The notes under the pieces are model-generated. The model made no database searches, had not been told where the DNA came from, and worked only from the letters and a program-made list of their open reading frames with translations. The position numbers and the translations under genes were made by a program. From NCBI RefSeq assembly GCF_004337985.1, contig NW_021940925.1, positions 1 through 64,000 of the forward strand: 64,000 bases of DNA, in the 5' to 3' direction. This stretch comes from Pyricularia pennisetigena (taxonomy: Eukaryota > Ascomycota > Sordariomycetes > Magnaporthales > Pyriculariaceae). The stretch's first letter is position 1, and every line of letters begins with the position of its first letter. Positions 56,281 to 64,000 of the stretch are shown piece by piece.

Positions 56281-57445
56281 TATATTTTTATCCGTACAGG
56301 AGGTCGACTGTGGGCTGCTTCTTCCTCAGAGTCCTGAATGGCGTCACGCATACCAGGCCGTCGTTGGGCATTGTGTAAGTCTTGGTACACCTGGCGCTCG
56401 GCGCTTCCTTCCACACCTTCCTGATCAACATGGGTGGCCTGTTCATCGAAGGTGATCACCCTCAGCGATGGATGCGTGTCAGTCACGACATACCCGAACA
56501 AGTAGCAAAACACGTACACCTTCACACCGTCGGCCTTGAGCATGAACTTGCCCGAGTACGCTGATATGCCGTTCACATTTACAACGGCATGGTCCGATTG
56601 ACGAACTGCAGATATGACGTCCTGATCGACGAATCTCGACATAGAGCTGACGGATCCCACTACGGATATCGTATCGGCACAGATCCTCCTCAAGTCGGCG
56701 TGAGTCGTCTTCTCGAGTATTTCGACTTCGCACGCGTAGGTGAACGAGGGTGTGTGTACGCCGTCCTGCACCTTCTGGAGCCCGTATCGTCTCGCTATGA
56801 TCCTCACCTTCGTGTTCGACATCACCGTGTCGCAGGACAATTCGACTATGACGGACTTGTATTCCGACCTCACGATATGGCCTGTGAAAGGGAGCTCGTA
56901 CGACATGGCAAGCACGATGCCGGGCGCGATCTTGTACGCCTCGACGGGGACCTTCACGACCTTTTCGCCGCTTAATCTATCCCTCACCTTCGCTCTTTTG
57001 TTCGCAGGCAATCCCGTCCACCAGGAGCATCCCTCCTCCTCACCTCGCGCCTCTCGGCATTTCCGAACACACCCTTGGTCATCTTCTCGAAGGCCCTGCG
57101 AAACGATTCCGGACCCGATTTCAGCTCGACCTCCAAGAGCGGAACCGAGGACAGGGATTTGATTATGACGGCGTTCACGTTGGGAGGAGGGACCGTGTTC
57201 ATATACCTGGTCGAATCTCCCGACACCATCGAGGCTGCATCCGAGAACTTGTTCTGCACCGTGTGCACCATATCGATCGGACTCTTGCACTTGCACAGGA
57301 GTGGTTCGGGTGGTTCGTCGAGTCCTAGCCTGACGTGGACAAAGTCGGCCCGGTCCACCGTTTTGGATCTGCCGCACACTGTGCATCTCGACGCGGAGCT
57401 TGGAGACGCCATGATCTCGTTGGTCGTAAAGCTTGCTGCGAGCAA
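56280..57445 (-). pseudogene. mRNA capping enzyme (RNA triphosphatase plus guanylyltransferase), virus-like, frameshifted and truncated
   Basis: Minus strand. The first frame (57445-56984; an alternative ATG at 57412) has a CxxC...CxC cluster and then LLEVELKSG (near 57117-57142), an E-x-E strand typical of tunnel-fold (TTM) RNA triphosphatases. A frame change near 57010-57050 leads into the frame of 57386-56268, which has a second E-x-E strand YACEVEILEK (near 56715-56738) and then LKADGVK (near 56520-56540), the K-x-D-G motif where GMP is bound covalently in guanylyltransferases. A second frame change near 56430-56460 precedes NDGLVCVTPF (about 56335-56365), equivalent to guanylyltransferase motif IV (DGLI..P). 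The sequence ends soon after, so the OB fold and any methyltransferase are missing. This domain order is found in Nucleocytoviricota capping enzymes and in linear-plasmid ones, and differs from the separate subunits of fungi. Conserved motifs on both sides of two frameshifts indicate recent decay. Confidence 0.65.
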
Positions 57446-57496
57446 GTGTTTAGACCGAACCGTCGTACTATCCGAGCTCGGGTAACCGCCGACGTT

Positions 57497-58348
57497 ATGG
57501 ATCGCATCAAGCGGGTCATCAGACCGGGCAGGATGACCACGACGTCGCCCAAAGTCGTGAGGTGCACGTGGACCGTGATCGACACTGAGAAGTTGGCGAC
57601 CGAGAACGCCGCCATGGACCAGATTTCGTCATCGAGGGGGTGCTGGATGCACAAGGGGTGCAAGGGACACCTAACCGTCGATGAGGACATTGGTACGTAT
57701 TTGATACCGTACGGGTACGCTGCAGGGGACGAGCTAGTCCAGTCAGATGGGTTCGTCGTCAACAAGATGGTGCTGAGCGGCGACAAGGGAATGAGCGACG
57801 TGGCGGATTTCTGCTTCAGGAGGTTATCCGGAAAGAAGGGGATACTCCGCAAAGCATGCAATGGGACCAGGCCAACCAACTCGATAAGGCTTCTCCTTTC
57901 ACCACCGAGCGACGGGATGGAATGGGGCACCGTGGACTTTCCCAAGCAGGTTGCCGACAAAGGTAAGTTCATTTATGTGTCGCAGGGTGGGGTTTGCCCC
58001 ATGAAAAGGATTAGAGATGGCGATTTCGTTGTGTTCGGAAAATGTCCGTCACAAGGTGCAGATAGTGCCCTTCCTGTGAAGGTAAGGATAACGGACGAGG
58101 ATACCTTATCCGTCAGGATACCCCTGGAGACGTGCAAGCTTAACAACGCGGACTTTAATAGCGATAAGGGGTGGTTCATACTCCCGGCGACGGACGCATT
58201 TATAGCGGAACTCGAATCCCATTGGAAAAGGGTGTGGTATTCGTCGGGGGTACGGTGCATAGCAGACTCGGTCGAGGCTCACACACCAGAGCAACCTGCC
58301 AACCACTACGTAGACCCAGTGATGTACAGCACGATGACGTTCGATTAG
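57497..58348 (+). pseudogene. Partial RNA polymerase largest subunit (RPB1/beta-prime-like), virus-like
   Basis: 284 codons from the ATG at 57497 (MDRIKRVIRP); the frame is open further upstream but overlaps the capping gene. Read against the RPB1 core it gives LSGKKGILRK (KGKeGr.R), SIRLLLSPP (sARtVI.P), GTVDFPKQVADK (vGvP..iA), RDGDFVVFGKCPS (DGD.VLFNRQPS), TLSVRIPLETCKLN and NADFNSDKGW at 58145-58174. The last is the metal-binding NADFDGDEMN loop with the central Asp changed to Asn. Full-length RPB1 is over 1,300 residues, so most is missing; the stop is followed directly by another ATG. It is divergent from the capping gene, with only about 50-85 bases between starts, a compact arrangement typical of viral genomes. 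Too diverged for host RPB1. Confidence 0.62.
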
Positions 58349-59110
58349 ATGTCCACGCACGGCGGTGGCGAGATGTACGACTCCCTGATGCTGAAGCAGA
58401 GATCGTGGAAGGCGATGTACGCAACCATGAAGAGCACCCCGTATTGGGCCTCGTTCGTGGAGAGATCTAAAGCCGGGAAAGTCAACACGATAATGGGAAG
58501 GTTCGGTGTCGCAGGGCCCTACGGCGCTATAAGGATGGGAATGATGCTCGGCACGACCGTGTCCACCACGAACTCAATGTTCACAGTAGCATCTCCGTCC
58601 GCGCCTCTCCTCCCTATCGTGGCAGTACCCCCTGGCACATCGCCTGTTCTATGCTCATCCGCCATGACGAAGCTGACCAAGATAATGTACCAGAGCGGGA
58701 TAAACACCTCGAAGCACGGTGCGTCTGGGGCTACTATGTCGGAAATGGAGTCGCTGCTAAAGGAGTTAATGGCCTGCTATACGCTGTCGAATTCAAATGG
58801 GTTTCCCAGTCCCACCATGGCTACGGTGGACGACGCGATTTCGAGAGACGAACTGTGCACGAACTTGTCAGCGCTGCAGACTGTGTGCTCGGGAATGAGC
58901 CCACTCACGAAGTCCGTCATGTTGGTGTCAATGGTAGAGACGATCGATTCCGTCGACCTGTCACCGGCCGAGAGGATAGCCGCATCTTTTTTGATATTGT
59001 TCCTGTCTGCGAACGTCGCTTCAATTATGGATACCGACACGATATCCACGATCTATGATCTATTCGCTCGGTATCGACTGGTACTCGTCGGTGACGTGTT
59101 CGGACATTAG
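58349..59110 (+). CDS. Unrecognised ORF, tightly linked to the RPB1-like fragment
   Basis: 253 codons; its ATG directly follows the TAG of the preceding frame (TAGATG). Rich in Met, Ser and Thr, with a hydrophobic stretch near the C-terminus (IAASFLILFLSANVASI) that could be a membrane helix. No domain recognised. Undisturbed frame, GC-rich, same composition as the capping and RPB1-like genes. It may be a separate viral gene or a downstream part of the polymerase gene cut off by deletion. Confidence 0.5.
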   Translation: MSTHGGGEMYDSLMLKQRSWKAMYATMKSTPYWASFVERSKAGKVNTIMGRFGVAGPYGAIRMGMMLGTTVSTTNSMFTVASPSAPLLPIVAVPPGTSPVLCSSAMTKLTKIMYQSGINTSKHGASGATMSEMESLLKELMACYTLSNSNGFPSPTMATVDDAISRDELCTNLSALQTVCSGMSPLTKSVMLVSMVETIDSVDLSPAERIAASFLILFLSANVASIMDTDTISTIYDLFARYRLVLVGDVFGH

Positions 59111-59369
59111 GTGGATCAAGAAGGTGATAAGAGACGAGTCCAAGTACCCAGGCATATCCATGTCGATGGACATCAACTTTGTCCTGCCCTCGATTGCGAT
59201 AGGTAACATGAGCGCATTATCATTATCGATGGGGTCCGCAATTCCTACCAACGCCGCGCGCACGCACATGTACTATCACCAACACGTCGACCGCAACCAG
59301 CTACTAAATGACTACGAAAACCGAAACGGCACCGCCATCACAGGAAGACTGCGTACACGTACTAGTTAG
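59055..59369 (+). CDS. Unrecognised small ORF overlapping the previous one
   Basis: 104 codons, overlapping the end of the ORF at 58349-59110 by 56 bases in another frame. It may be a separate short gene or the frameshifted C-terminus of that ORF. No motif recognised. It ends just before the LINE insertion point near 59380. Confidence 0.35.
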   Translation: MIYSLGIDWYSSVTCSDIRWIKKVIRDESKYPGISMSMDINFVLPSIAIGNMSALSLSMGSAIPTNAARTHMYYHQHVDRNQLLNDYENRNGTAITGRLRTRTS

Positions 59370-59380
59370 GGATGCACATG

Positions 59381-59405
59381 TAGTAGTAGTAGTAGTAGTA
59401 GTAGT
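59381..59405. repeat. (TAG)n microsatellite at the 3' end of a LINE
   Basis: Eight TAG units in a row. On the LINE strand this is a (CTA)n tail. LINEs often end in short simple repeats instead of poly(A), so it marks the 3' insertion junction. Confidence 0.75.
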
Positions 59406-59659
59406 ATTATTTAACGCCGGGCTCGGCCCGGCTTGTTAGCCGGCCGTTAGCAACCTCCCGAGGGGTATCTCGGCGCGCGTTCTATCTTCTTTATTTACAC
59501 AGGGGGAAAACAAGGAGGGCAGAGGCGGATCGTGCCTGACCGGGTTCGGGCCCGGTCCTGCTTAGGGGGATAGTTCACTGACGCGACCCCGTGCCTAAGG
59601 TGCACGGAGGGTTCGTCTGACGGCTTGTGCCGTGGAGTATGGGTGAAAAGGCAATAAGT
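59406..59659 (-). other. LINE 3' untranslated region
   Basis: GC-rich sequence between the ORF2 stop and the (TAG)n tail, with hairpin-prone segments such as GCCGGGCTCGGCCCGGC near 59416-59432. Such 3' structures are bound by the LINE's own RT in some families; here that is inference. Confidence 0.6.
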
Positions 59660-62600
59660 CTATTCCTCGTCTGAGTTCGAGTCGCTTACGATCGGTGTCC
59701 CTAGGCGTAAAGTGCGTTCGTGACGCGCGGGGCGCTGGCGGGCCGCTCTGGGGCGGGCGCTGAAGTAGTTGGTGGCTATCGAAAACGCCTCAAAGCTTTT
59801 CGGTTGCCCGAAGCTTATCTGGAAGAATTTGCGGCGTTGGGCGCGGTTTGGCGGCCCGACCGGCCGGTCGTCATCAGGCCACGGCCAGTTTCTCCACACC
59901 GCCCGCGAATAGCGGCAGTGCACCGGGTGCTCAGGGGAGGTCCGCTTCCAGCACCAGGCACACGAGGTGTTTGCATCCTGGTGGTTGAAACGGTCATGGT
60001 AGGCTTTGAAATCGCCGTGGCCGGTCCTCATGGCCAAATAATGGCCCAGTAGGGGTCTTGGCAAACGCAGTTCCTCGGGCTCCTTTCTCGGTGTGTATTG
60101 GAGTTTCCATTCCCTATATGCGGGGGACCGTTCACAGAGTTCTTTACGCCACCAGTCCTTTTCTGTATTCGAAAGAATGGCTCTGAGGACCGTGCCGGCA
60201 CCGCTATACGTGGTTTGCTGAGCCCTCGGGTCTGGGTCCGGCGGTCCGGCGGAGCCGGCCTTGGCCAGCTCGTCAGCCCGGTCGTTTCCCGGGATTCCCT
60301 GGTGCCCAGGGCACCAGCGGACCCGAACCTCGGTGCCTTGTTTTCGAAGTAAATCGACAAGGTTATGGAATTCCAAAAAGGCCCATTGGGACGAACGCGG
60401 CGCGTCGCCTCTAAGACCCCAAATAACCGAGGTGCTGTCCACACAAATCCAGATCCGGGCGCCTGGCTGGGCCCTGGCTGCCGCCTGTAGCCCTCTTAGG
60501 GCGCCAATCGCCTCGGCGTCGAAAACGTGGCTTTCCGGCGTAATAGATGCGGAGCCTGCAGCAAATTCCAGGCCCGCCCTAAAAACGGCCCATCCGTACC
60601 CTATTTGGACGCAGTTATTTTCGTGTTTTTCCGAACCATCCGTATATACCACGATATCGTCAGGTGATACCATGTCCAGCCATTCGATAAAGCGGCGCGC
60701 CGCTTCCTCTTTTGGGACTCCTCCGGTGGGGTCAGTGCGAGAATCCGGGGCATTGCGAGGTGCGCGCAACTCTAATCTCCGGATCCGCGGGAGGAGTTGT
60801 GCAGCCGTTTGCAGGGTCGTGGCCGGCTGGCCTGGGTTGCGGGCACGAGGTGTTTCACGCAGGCGGCTGACAAGGGGGTGCCCCTTGTCCGCGAGCCTCA
60901 GTCGGGCGCCGTATTTCAGGCGGGTGTGGGCCAGCGCGACGCGGGCCGAGGGTAGTCCTGCGTCCCTGAGGACAGTGGACGAGGGGGTGGTTTTATACGC
61001 CGGGAGGATTGCCCGTGCCGCTAAGACCAGCGGTTTGTTCAGTGCTTTGAGGAGTCCTCTTTGCTTGTGCGCTGGGTTGTACCATGCCTCGGCTGCGTAG
61101 GTGGCCGAGGAACCCACGCATGCCACCGCTGCCTTGCGAAGTGCAGCCGCAGGCGGTCCGTATCTTACTGCCCCAAAGCCTTTGAGGTGGGCAGCGACCG
61201 CCATTGCTTTGGCAGCCCTTTCGGCCACGTGGCGGCGCCCGTCCAGCCGCCGGCTGAACCAAAAACCAAGCCAACGCATGCCCGGGTACCGCTCGGCCCC
61301 GGAGGCGCTTTGTCCGCGTCGGCCGCCCGGCAGTTGGACCGGGGTAACCGTTCTACCATTAATCCGGATTTCCGGGTTGCGACCGTGTCTTTTCTTAGTG
61401 ATGTGAATCACCTCTGTCTTTTCCGCTGCGAAATGGATCTTCTCTTCCGCCGCAATTTCGTGCATATCCCGGAGTTTATTTTCCAGCCAACGTACGTTCT
61501 CCTCCAACGAGCGTGACGATTTCCATGTGAGCACGTCGTCTGCGTATGCCAATCGCCACTCCGCACCGTTTTTAACGAGGTACGCCAAATACAGCATATA
61601 TAGGATCGGGGAAAGGGGAGACCCTTGCGGGGTGCCGCACCCAAGCCGCCTAAAGCCCGTGGTCGTACCCTCCAGCCGGACTCGGGCCTGGCGGCCGTTT
61701 AAGAAGTTAATCACGAACCTGAGGAGCATTTTACTGAACCCGAGGCTCCGCATTTTCCGTATTAATCGCCCATGGAGGAGGGCGTCGAAGGCGCCTTGGA
61801 CGTCGCATGCGACAAGGGTAACTTCCTCCCCGCGAGCTAAAGCCTGCTCGATATCGTGGGCGAGGGCACAAACCAGATCCGTCGCCGATCGCTTGGGTAG
61901 GGCACCGCCGTGGGTGCAGCTAAGGAGCCCGTTGCCGTGTATGGCCCACGCTATCCGGCGTGCAACGAGCCTTTCGAGGCCTTTTCCGATACAGGAGAGG
62001 AGGGCTATAGGCCGCCAAGATCGAACGTTGCTCCGGTCTTTTTTCCCCGTTTTCGGTAGCATCGCGACTTCGGCCTTCTTCCAAGGCGCTGGGAAATGCC
62101 CGAGTTCCAGGCAACGTTGGTAGAGCCTGCGCACCGGCTCGGCCAACGAAGCCCATCCGGCTTTTAGTAGCCGGACGGTAATTCCGTCGATGCCCGGGGA
62201 CGTGCTCGTGACCCCAATGCAGGAGCGCTCCGCCTCTTCCGCACTAATCTGGGTGTCCCAAGGGATTTTAGCCTCGTCCGGCGACCAGGCCTCCAAAGGG
62301 TCTCCCTGCAGGTCATCCTCCGCCGAAAATCGGCCAAGCACCTCCCGTTGCAGTGCCTCCGCTTTTGCTAAGGGCTCGCTCACTTGCTCGCCGTTAATAA
62401 CCAGCGGCGGGGACCGGAGGCGTGGTCCGGCTCCCAGCCAGCCCACCATGTTCCACAAATCCTTATCGTCGCGCAATTGGTCAATCCGGTGCCTCCAATA
62501 CTCCCGCTTCGCGGCCCGCACCCCTTTCGTGTAAGCTTTCTCCTCGGCAGAGGCGTCTGTCCTATTTACAGCGCTCCGTTTAACCCGCTGAAATTCGGTC

Positions 62601-63547
62601 CAGAGCCGTTGGCAGTTTTCGGTCCACCAAGGAGCCGATCTGCCCCTTTTTCCCGCCGGCGTGCCCACGACCCACGTTACTTGCTCCCATAAAATTGTAA
62701 ATTCAGCTACCCACGCGTCCAATGCGTAACCATCGGCCGCGGATCCCGGGTCCGGCATATCTTGCATGCCAAAAGCAAGTAGCTCCGCGAACTTTGGTAG
62801 CCGGTCGTCCCTAACCGAGACGTTGACCGCCTCCGGGCGCGGGGCGCCGCGCGTCCGCAGCGTGGTATAAAGAGATTCGTGGTCGGAGCCTGTGTAAAAA
62901 CTGCTGTCAACCACAGTTACTGTGCTGGGGAGGTTGGAAAAAACCATATCCAATAAACCCCCGTCGCGGTGGGTGGGCACGCCGATATTTCCTGTAAAAC
63001 GCATGCCCTGGGCTTGCGCCCATGCCGTCAGTTGATCCCCTCCGCGTGCGTCTGTGCGGCCTGGCTGGTATGCAGCAGCCGCTACGTTGAAATCGCCGCC
63101 TAGCACCGTGGGTCCATTTGGCACGGTATTGCATACCATTTCCAGCGCGGCGTTAGTACCTGCAGCCCTATATACGTTAATAAACAGTATTCCGTTAATT
63201 TCGAGCCAGAGTACGTCCCGCGTATTTTGGCCCTGCGGCAAGCGTCGTTGTACGGCCCTTAGGGCGGCCCCCTTTTTTACGTAGGTGAGCACCCGGGGCC
63301 GGAGCCCAGTCATGGCTTCGTAAGTGTTGGCGTGCCATTCGTCCACTGGCGCAAAGACATCATAGCCCGGGTGCGTTTGTGTAGTCGTATTTAGCCCGCA
63401 CCATGGCTCTTGGACGTTAACCAGGTCCACTTCCCTCTGGTGGCATAACTCCAATAGGCTCAGATGCACACCCATCCTTTTGCCTACGTTGGCCCAAACT
63501 ACGTCGAGGCGTTCCCGCTGCATGTTGCCGAGCGAATATTTCGTCAT
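59660..63547 (-). CDS. LINE ORF2 polyprotein: endonuclease, reverse transcriptase, RNase H
   Basis: 1,295 codons, intact. Residues 1-230: APE-like endonuclease (NVQEPWCG, VLGGDFNVAA, GSDHESL). About 480-760: reverse transcriptase with SWRPIALLSCIGKGLERLV, GALPKRSATDLV, CDVQGAFDALLHGRLI, GTPQGSPLSPILYMLY and the catalytic LAYADDVL. About 990-1130: RNase H with VVYTDGSEKHEN, DAEAIGALRGL, CVDSTSVIWGL and WCPGHQGIPGNDRADELAK. A C-terminal CxxC...H...C segment (CAWCWKRTSPEHPVHC) follows. The protein nicks the target DNA, primes cDNA from the nick and removes RNA. Its ATG overlaps the stop of ORF1 (ATGA), suggesting coupled translation. All active-site motifs look complete. Confidence 0.92.
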   Translation of the reverse strand: MTKYSLGNMQRERLDVVWANVGKRMGVHLSLLELCHQREVDLVNVQEPWCGLNTTTQTHPGYDVFAPVDEWHANTYEAMTGLRPRVLTYVKKGAALRAVQRRLPQGQNTRDVLWLEINGILFINVYRAAGTNAALEMVCNTVPNGPTVLGGDFNVAAAAYQPGRTDARGGDQLTAWAQAQGMRFTGNIGVPTHRDGGLLDMVFSNLPSTVTVVDSSFYTGSDHESLYTTLRTRGAPRPEAVNVSVRDDRLPKFAELLAFGMQDMPDPGSAADGYALDAWVAEFTILWEQVTWVVGTPAGKRGRSAPWWTENCQRLWTEFQRVKRSAVNRTDASAEEKAYTKGVRAAKREYWRHRIDQLRDDKDLWNMVGWLGAGPRLRSPPLVINGEQVSEPLAKAEALQREVLGRFSAEDDLQGDPLEAWSPDEAKIPWDTQISAEEAERSCIGVTSTSPGIDGITVRLLKAGWASLAEPVRRLYQRCLELGHFPAPWKKAEVAMLPKTGKKDRSNVRSWRPIALLSCIGKGLERLVARRIAWAIHGNGLLSCTHGGALPKRSATDLVCALAHDIEQALARGEEVTLVACDVQGAFDALLHGRLIRKMRSLGFSKMLLRFVINFLNGRQARVRLEGTTTGFRRLGCGTPQGSPLSPILYMLYLAYLVKNGAEWRLAYADDVLTWKSSRSLEENVRWLENKLRDMHEIAAEEKIHFAAEKTEVIHITKKRHGRNPEIRINGRTVTPVQLPGGRRGQSASGAERYPGMRWLGFWFSRRLDGRRHVAERAAKAMAVAAHLKGFGAVRYGPPAAALRKAAVACVGSSATYAAEAWYNPAHKQRGLLKALNKPLVLAARAILPAYKTTPSSTVLRDAGLPSARVALAHTRLKYGARLRLADKGHPLVSRLRETPRARNPGQPATTLQTAAQLLPRIRRLELRAPRNAPDSRTDPTGGVPKEEAARRFIEWLDMVSPDDIVVYTDGSEKHENNCVQIGYGWAVFRAGLEFAAGSASITPESHVFDAEAIGALRGLQAAARAQPGARIWICVDSTSVIWGLRGDAPRSSQWAFLEFHNLVDLLRKQGTEVRVRWCPGHQGIPGNDRADELAKAGSAGPPDPDPRAQQTTYSGAGTVLRAILSNTEKDWWRKELCERSPAYREWKLQYTPRKEPEELRLPRPLLGHYLAMRTGHGDFKAYHDRFNHQDANTSCAWCWKRTSPEHPVHCRYSRAVWRNWPWPDDDRPVGPPNRAQRRKFFQISFGQPKSFEAFSIATNYFSARPRAARQRPARHERTLRLGTPIVSDSNSDEE

Positions 63548-64000
63548 ATCAATCGATGGGTTGCTTCCAAGTTTGTCACATCAGCGGGGCAAGGTTCGGC
63601 AGCCGCTGCGTCCTCCTCCATTTCGGCTGCCCAAACGATTTCGTCGTGCACGCGTTCCTGTTCAGCCTGCAGGAAGTTGCGGATGTCCGCCCCTGCCGCC
63701 TCGCATGGCCGCGCTCTTTTATTTGAAGTGCTCGATCGGGAGCTCGAGGTTTGCGAATGCTGCGATGAAGTGCTTAGGACCGGGATTGCAGGTGCTGGTT
63801 CTCGGCGGGCCGTCTCAGCCCGGTCGTTGATAATCGCGGCACGGTTGGCACGTCCGATTCTGCGGATCCCCTTTAGTTTACGCTGTGAAGGTCGTTCAAG
63901 CTTCCCATTTACCACCAAAGGTCGGGCAGGGCAGTTTTCATGTCCGGATGGGAAATGGCCGTGGCAGTTAACGCATTTGGGGGCTGCCTTGCACGGCTCT
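63544..64000 (-). CDS. LINE ORF1 (gag-like), C-terminal part
   Basis: Open from the window end to the TGA at 63544-63546. Near the edge it reads CVNCHGHFPSGHENC, a zinc knuckle of the kind that binds RNA in LINE ORF1 proteins, then a basic stretch (RKLKGIRRIGRANRA) and a Ser-rich linker. The N-terminus lies beyond the window. Its stop overlaps the ORF2 start by sharing TG of ATGA. Confidence 0.8.
   Translation of the reverse strand, partial: EPCKAAPKCVNCHGHFPSGHENCPARPLVVNGKLERPSQRKLKGIRRIGRANRAAIINDRAETARREPAPAIPVLSTSSQHSQTSSSRSSTSNKRARPCEAAGADIRNFLQAEQERVHDEIVWAAEMEEDAAAAEPCPADVTNLEATHRLI

Larger units (their letters stand above)
59381..64000 (-). mobile_element. Tad1-like LINE (non-LTR retrotransposon), 5' end outside the window
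   Basis: Minus-strand element: 3' tail at 59381-59405, a 3' untranslated region of about 250 bases to 59659, ORF2 at 59660-63547 and ORF1 running off the window end. GC-rich and not RIPed. The combination of an ORF1 with zinc knuckles, an APE-type endonuclease, RT and RNase H fits the Tad1 clade of filamentous fungi. Confidence 0.85.

Noticed and set aside
58349..59110. Weak resemblance of NSMFTVAS to the trigger-loop region of RNA polymerase largest subunits
   Set aside because: Spacing and most residues do not fit, and the RPB1 sequence that should lie between is absent; not used for annotation.
56280..59375. Origin from a yeast-killer-type cytoplasmic linear plasmid
   Set aside because: Kept only as an alternative: such plasmids are very AT-rich and encode a fused, differently organised RNA polymerase, and the motif B at 9.0 kb does not look protein-primed.
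60261..61100. Long plus-strand ORF (279 codons) in the LINE region, with others at 61061-61516 and 61527-62123
   Set aside because: They are antisense to the intact ORF2 and arise from its GC-rich codon use; no motifs.
1..64000. CRISPR arrays, operons, rRNA genes or riboswitches
   Set aside because: No regularly spaced repeats or rRNA-like segments seen; the genome is eukaryotic.

Overview
The window looks like a gene-poor, transposon-dominated stretch of a filamentous ascomycete genome (Pezizomycotina). Three things point there: many Fot1/pogo-type DNA transposons with TA target duplications, very AT-rich retrotransposon copies whose reading frames are destroyed mainly by C-to-T and G-to-A changes (the footprint of repeat-induced point mutation, RIP), and decayed genes of fungal families (a HET domain, PDDEXK-like and OTT_1508-like deaminase genes). 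No species can be named from this.

Layout. 1-101 is the end of a young Fot1-like element. 314-7939 is a RIPed Fot1-like element split by a 5.8 kb Ty3/Gypsy element (1964-7774). About 8.0-10.1 kb is a decayed block with fragments resembling a family B DNA polymerase and the largest subunit of a DNA-dependent RNA polymerase. 11.6-13.05 kb is an open PDDEXK-like gene. 13.35-14.87 kb is another RIPed Fot1 relic and 14.98-16.58 kb a non-coding element with terminal inverted repeats (TIRs). 16.7-18.1 kb is a broken HET-domain gene. 20.0-37.5 kb is a nest: two Gypsy elements (22208-29448 and 29491-35378) inside one Fot1-like element (21305-36273), itself inside another (about 20697-37522). 37.9-39.4 kb holds a PDDEXK-like pseudogene and a small conserved fungal gene. 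41.3-43.2 kb is an intact pogo-like transposon, 43.9-45.6 kb a deaminase-like pseudogene and 47.0-48.6 kb a fourth, RIPed DDE transposase. 49.0-51.87 kb is a third copy of the second Gypsy family carrying a tRNA-derived insertion. 51.87-53.73 and 54.04-55.90 kb are two more intact transposons. 59.4-64.0 kb is a Tad1-like LINE on the minus strand.

The most unusual part is 56.28-59.37 kb, a GC-rich, compactly arranged segment with no RIP signature. It holds a frameshifted mRNA capping enzyme (triphosphatase plus guanylyltransferase motifs) and, divergently, a fragment matching the core of an RNA polymerase largest subunit, followed by two tightly packed unknown ORFs. With the polymerase fragments at 8.7-10.05 kb, this suggests endogenised pieces of a large DNA virus (Nucleocytoviricota-like) or, less likely, of a cytoplasmic linear plasmid. 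Both blocks contain the same RNA polymerase region in diverged versions, so at least two related insertions or lineages are represented. All copies are broken or partial.

Active capacity is confined to the mobile elements: three transposase genes (51971-53578, 41453-43084, 54137-55807) and the LINE ORF2 are open with catalytic motifs intact, while their older relatives are RIPed.
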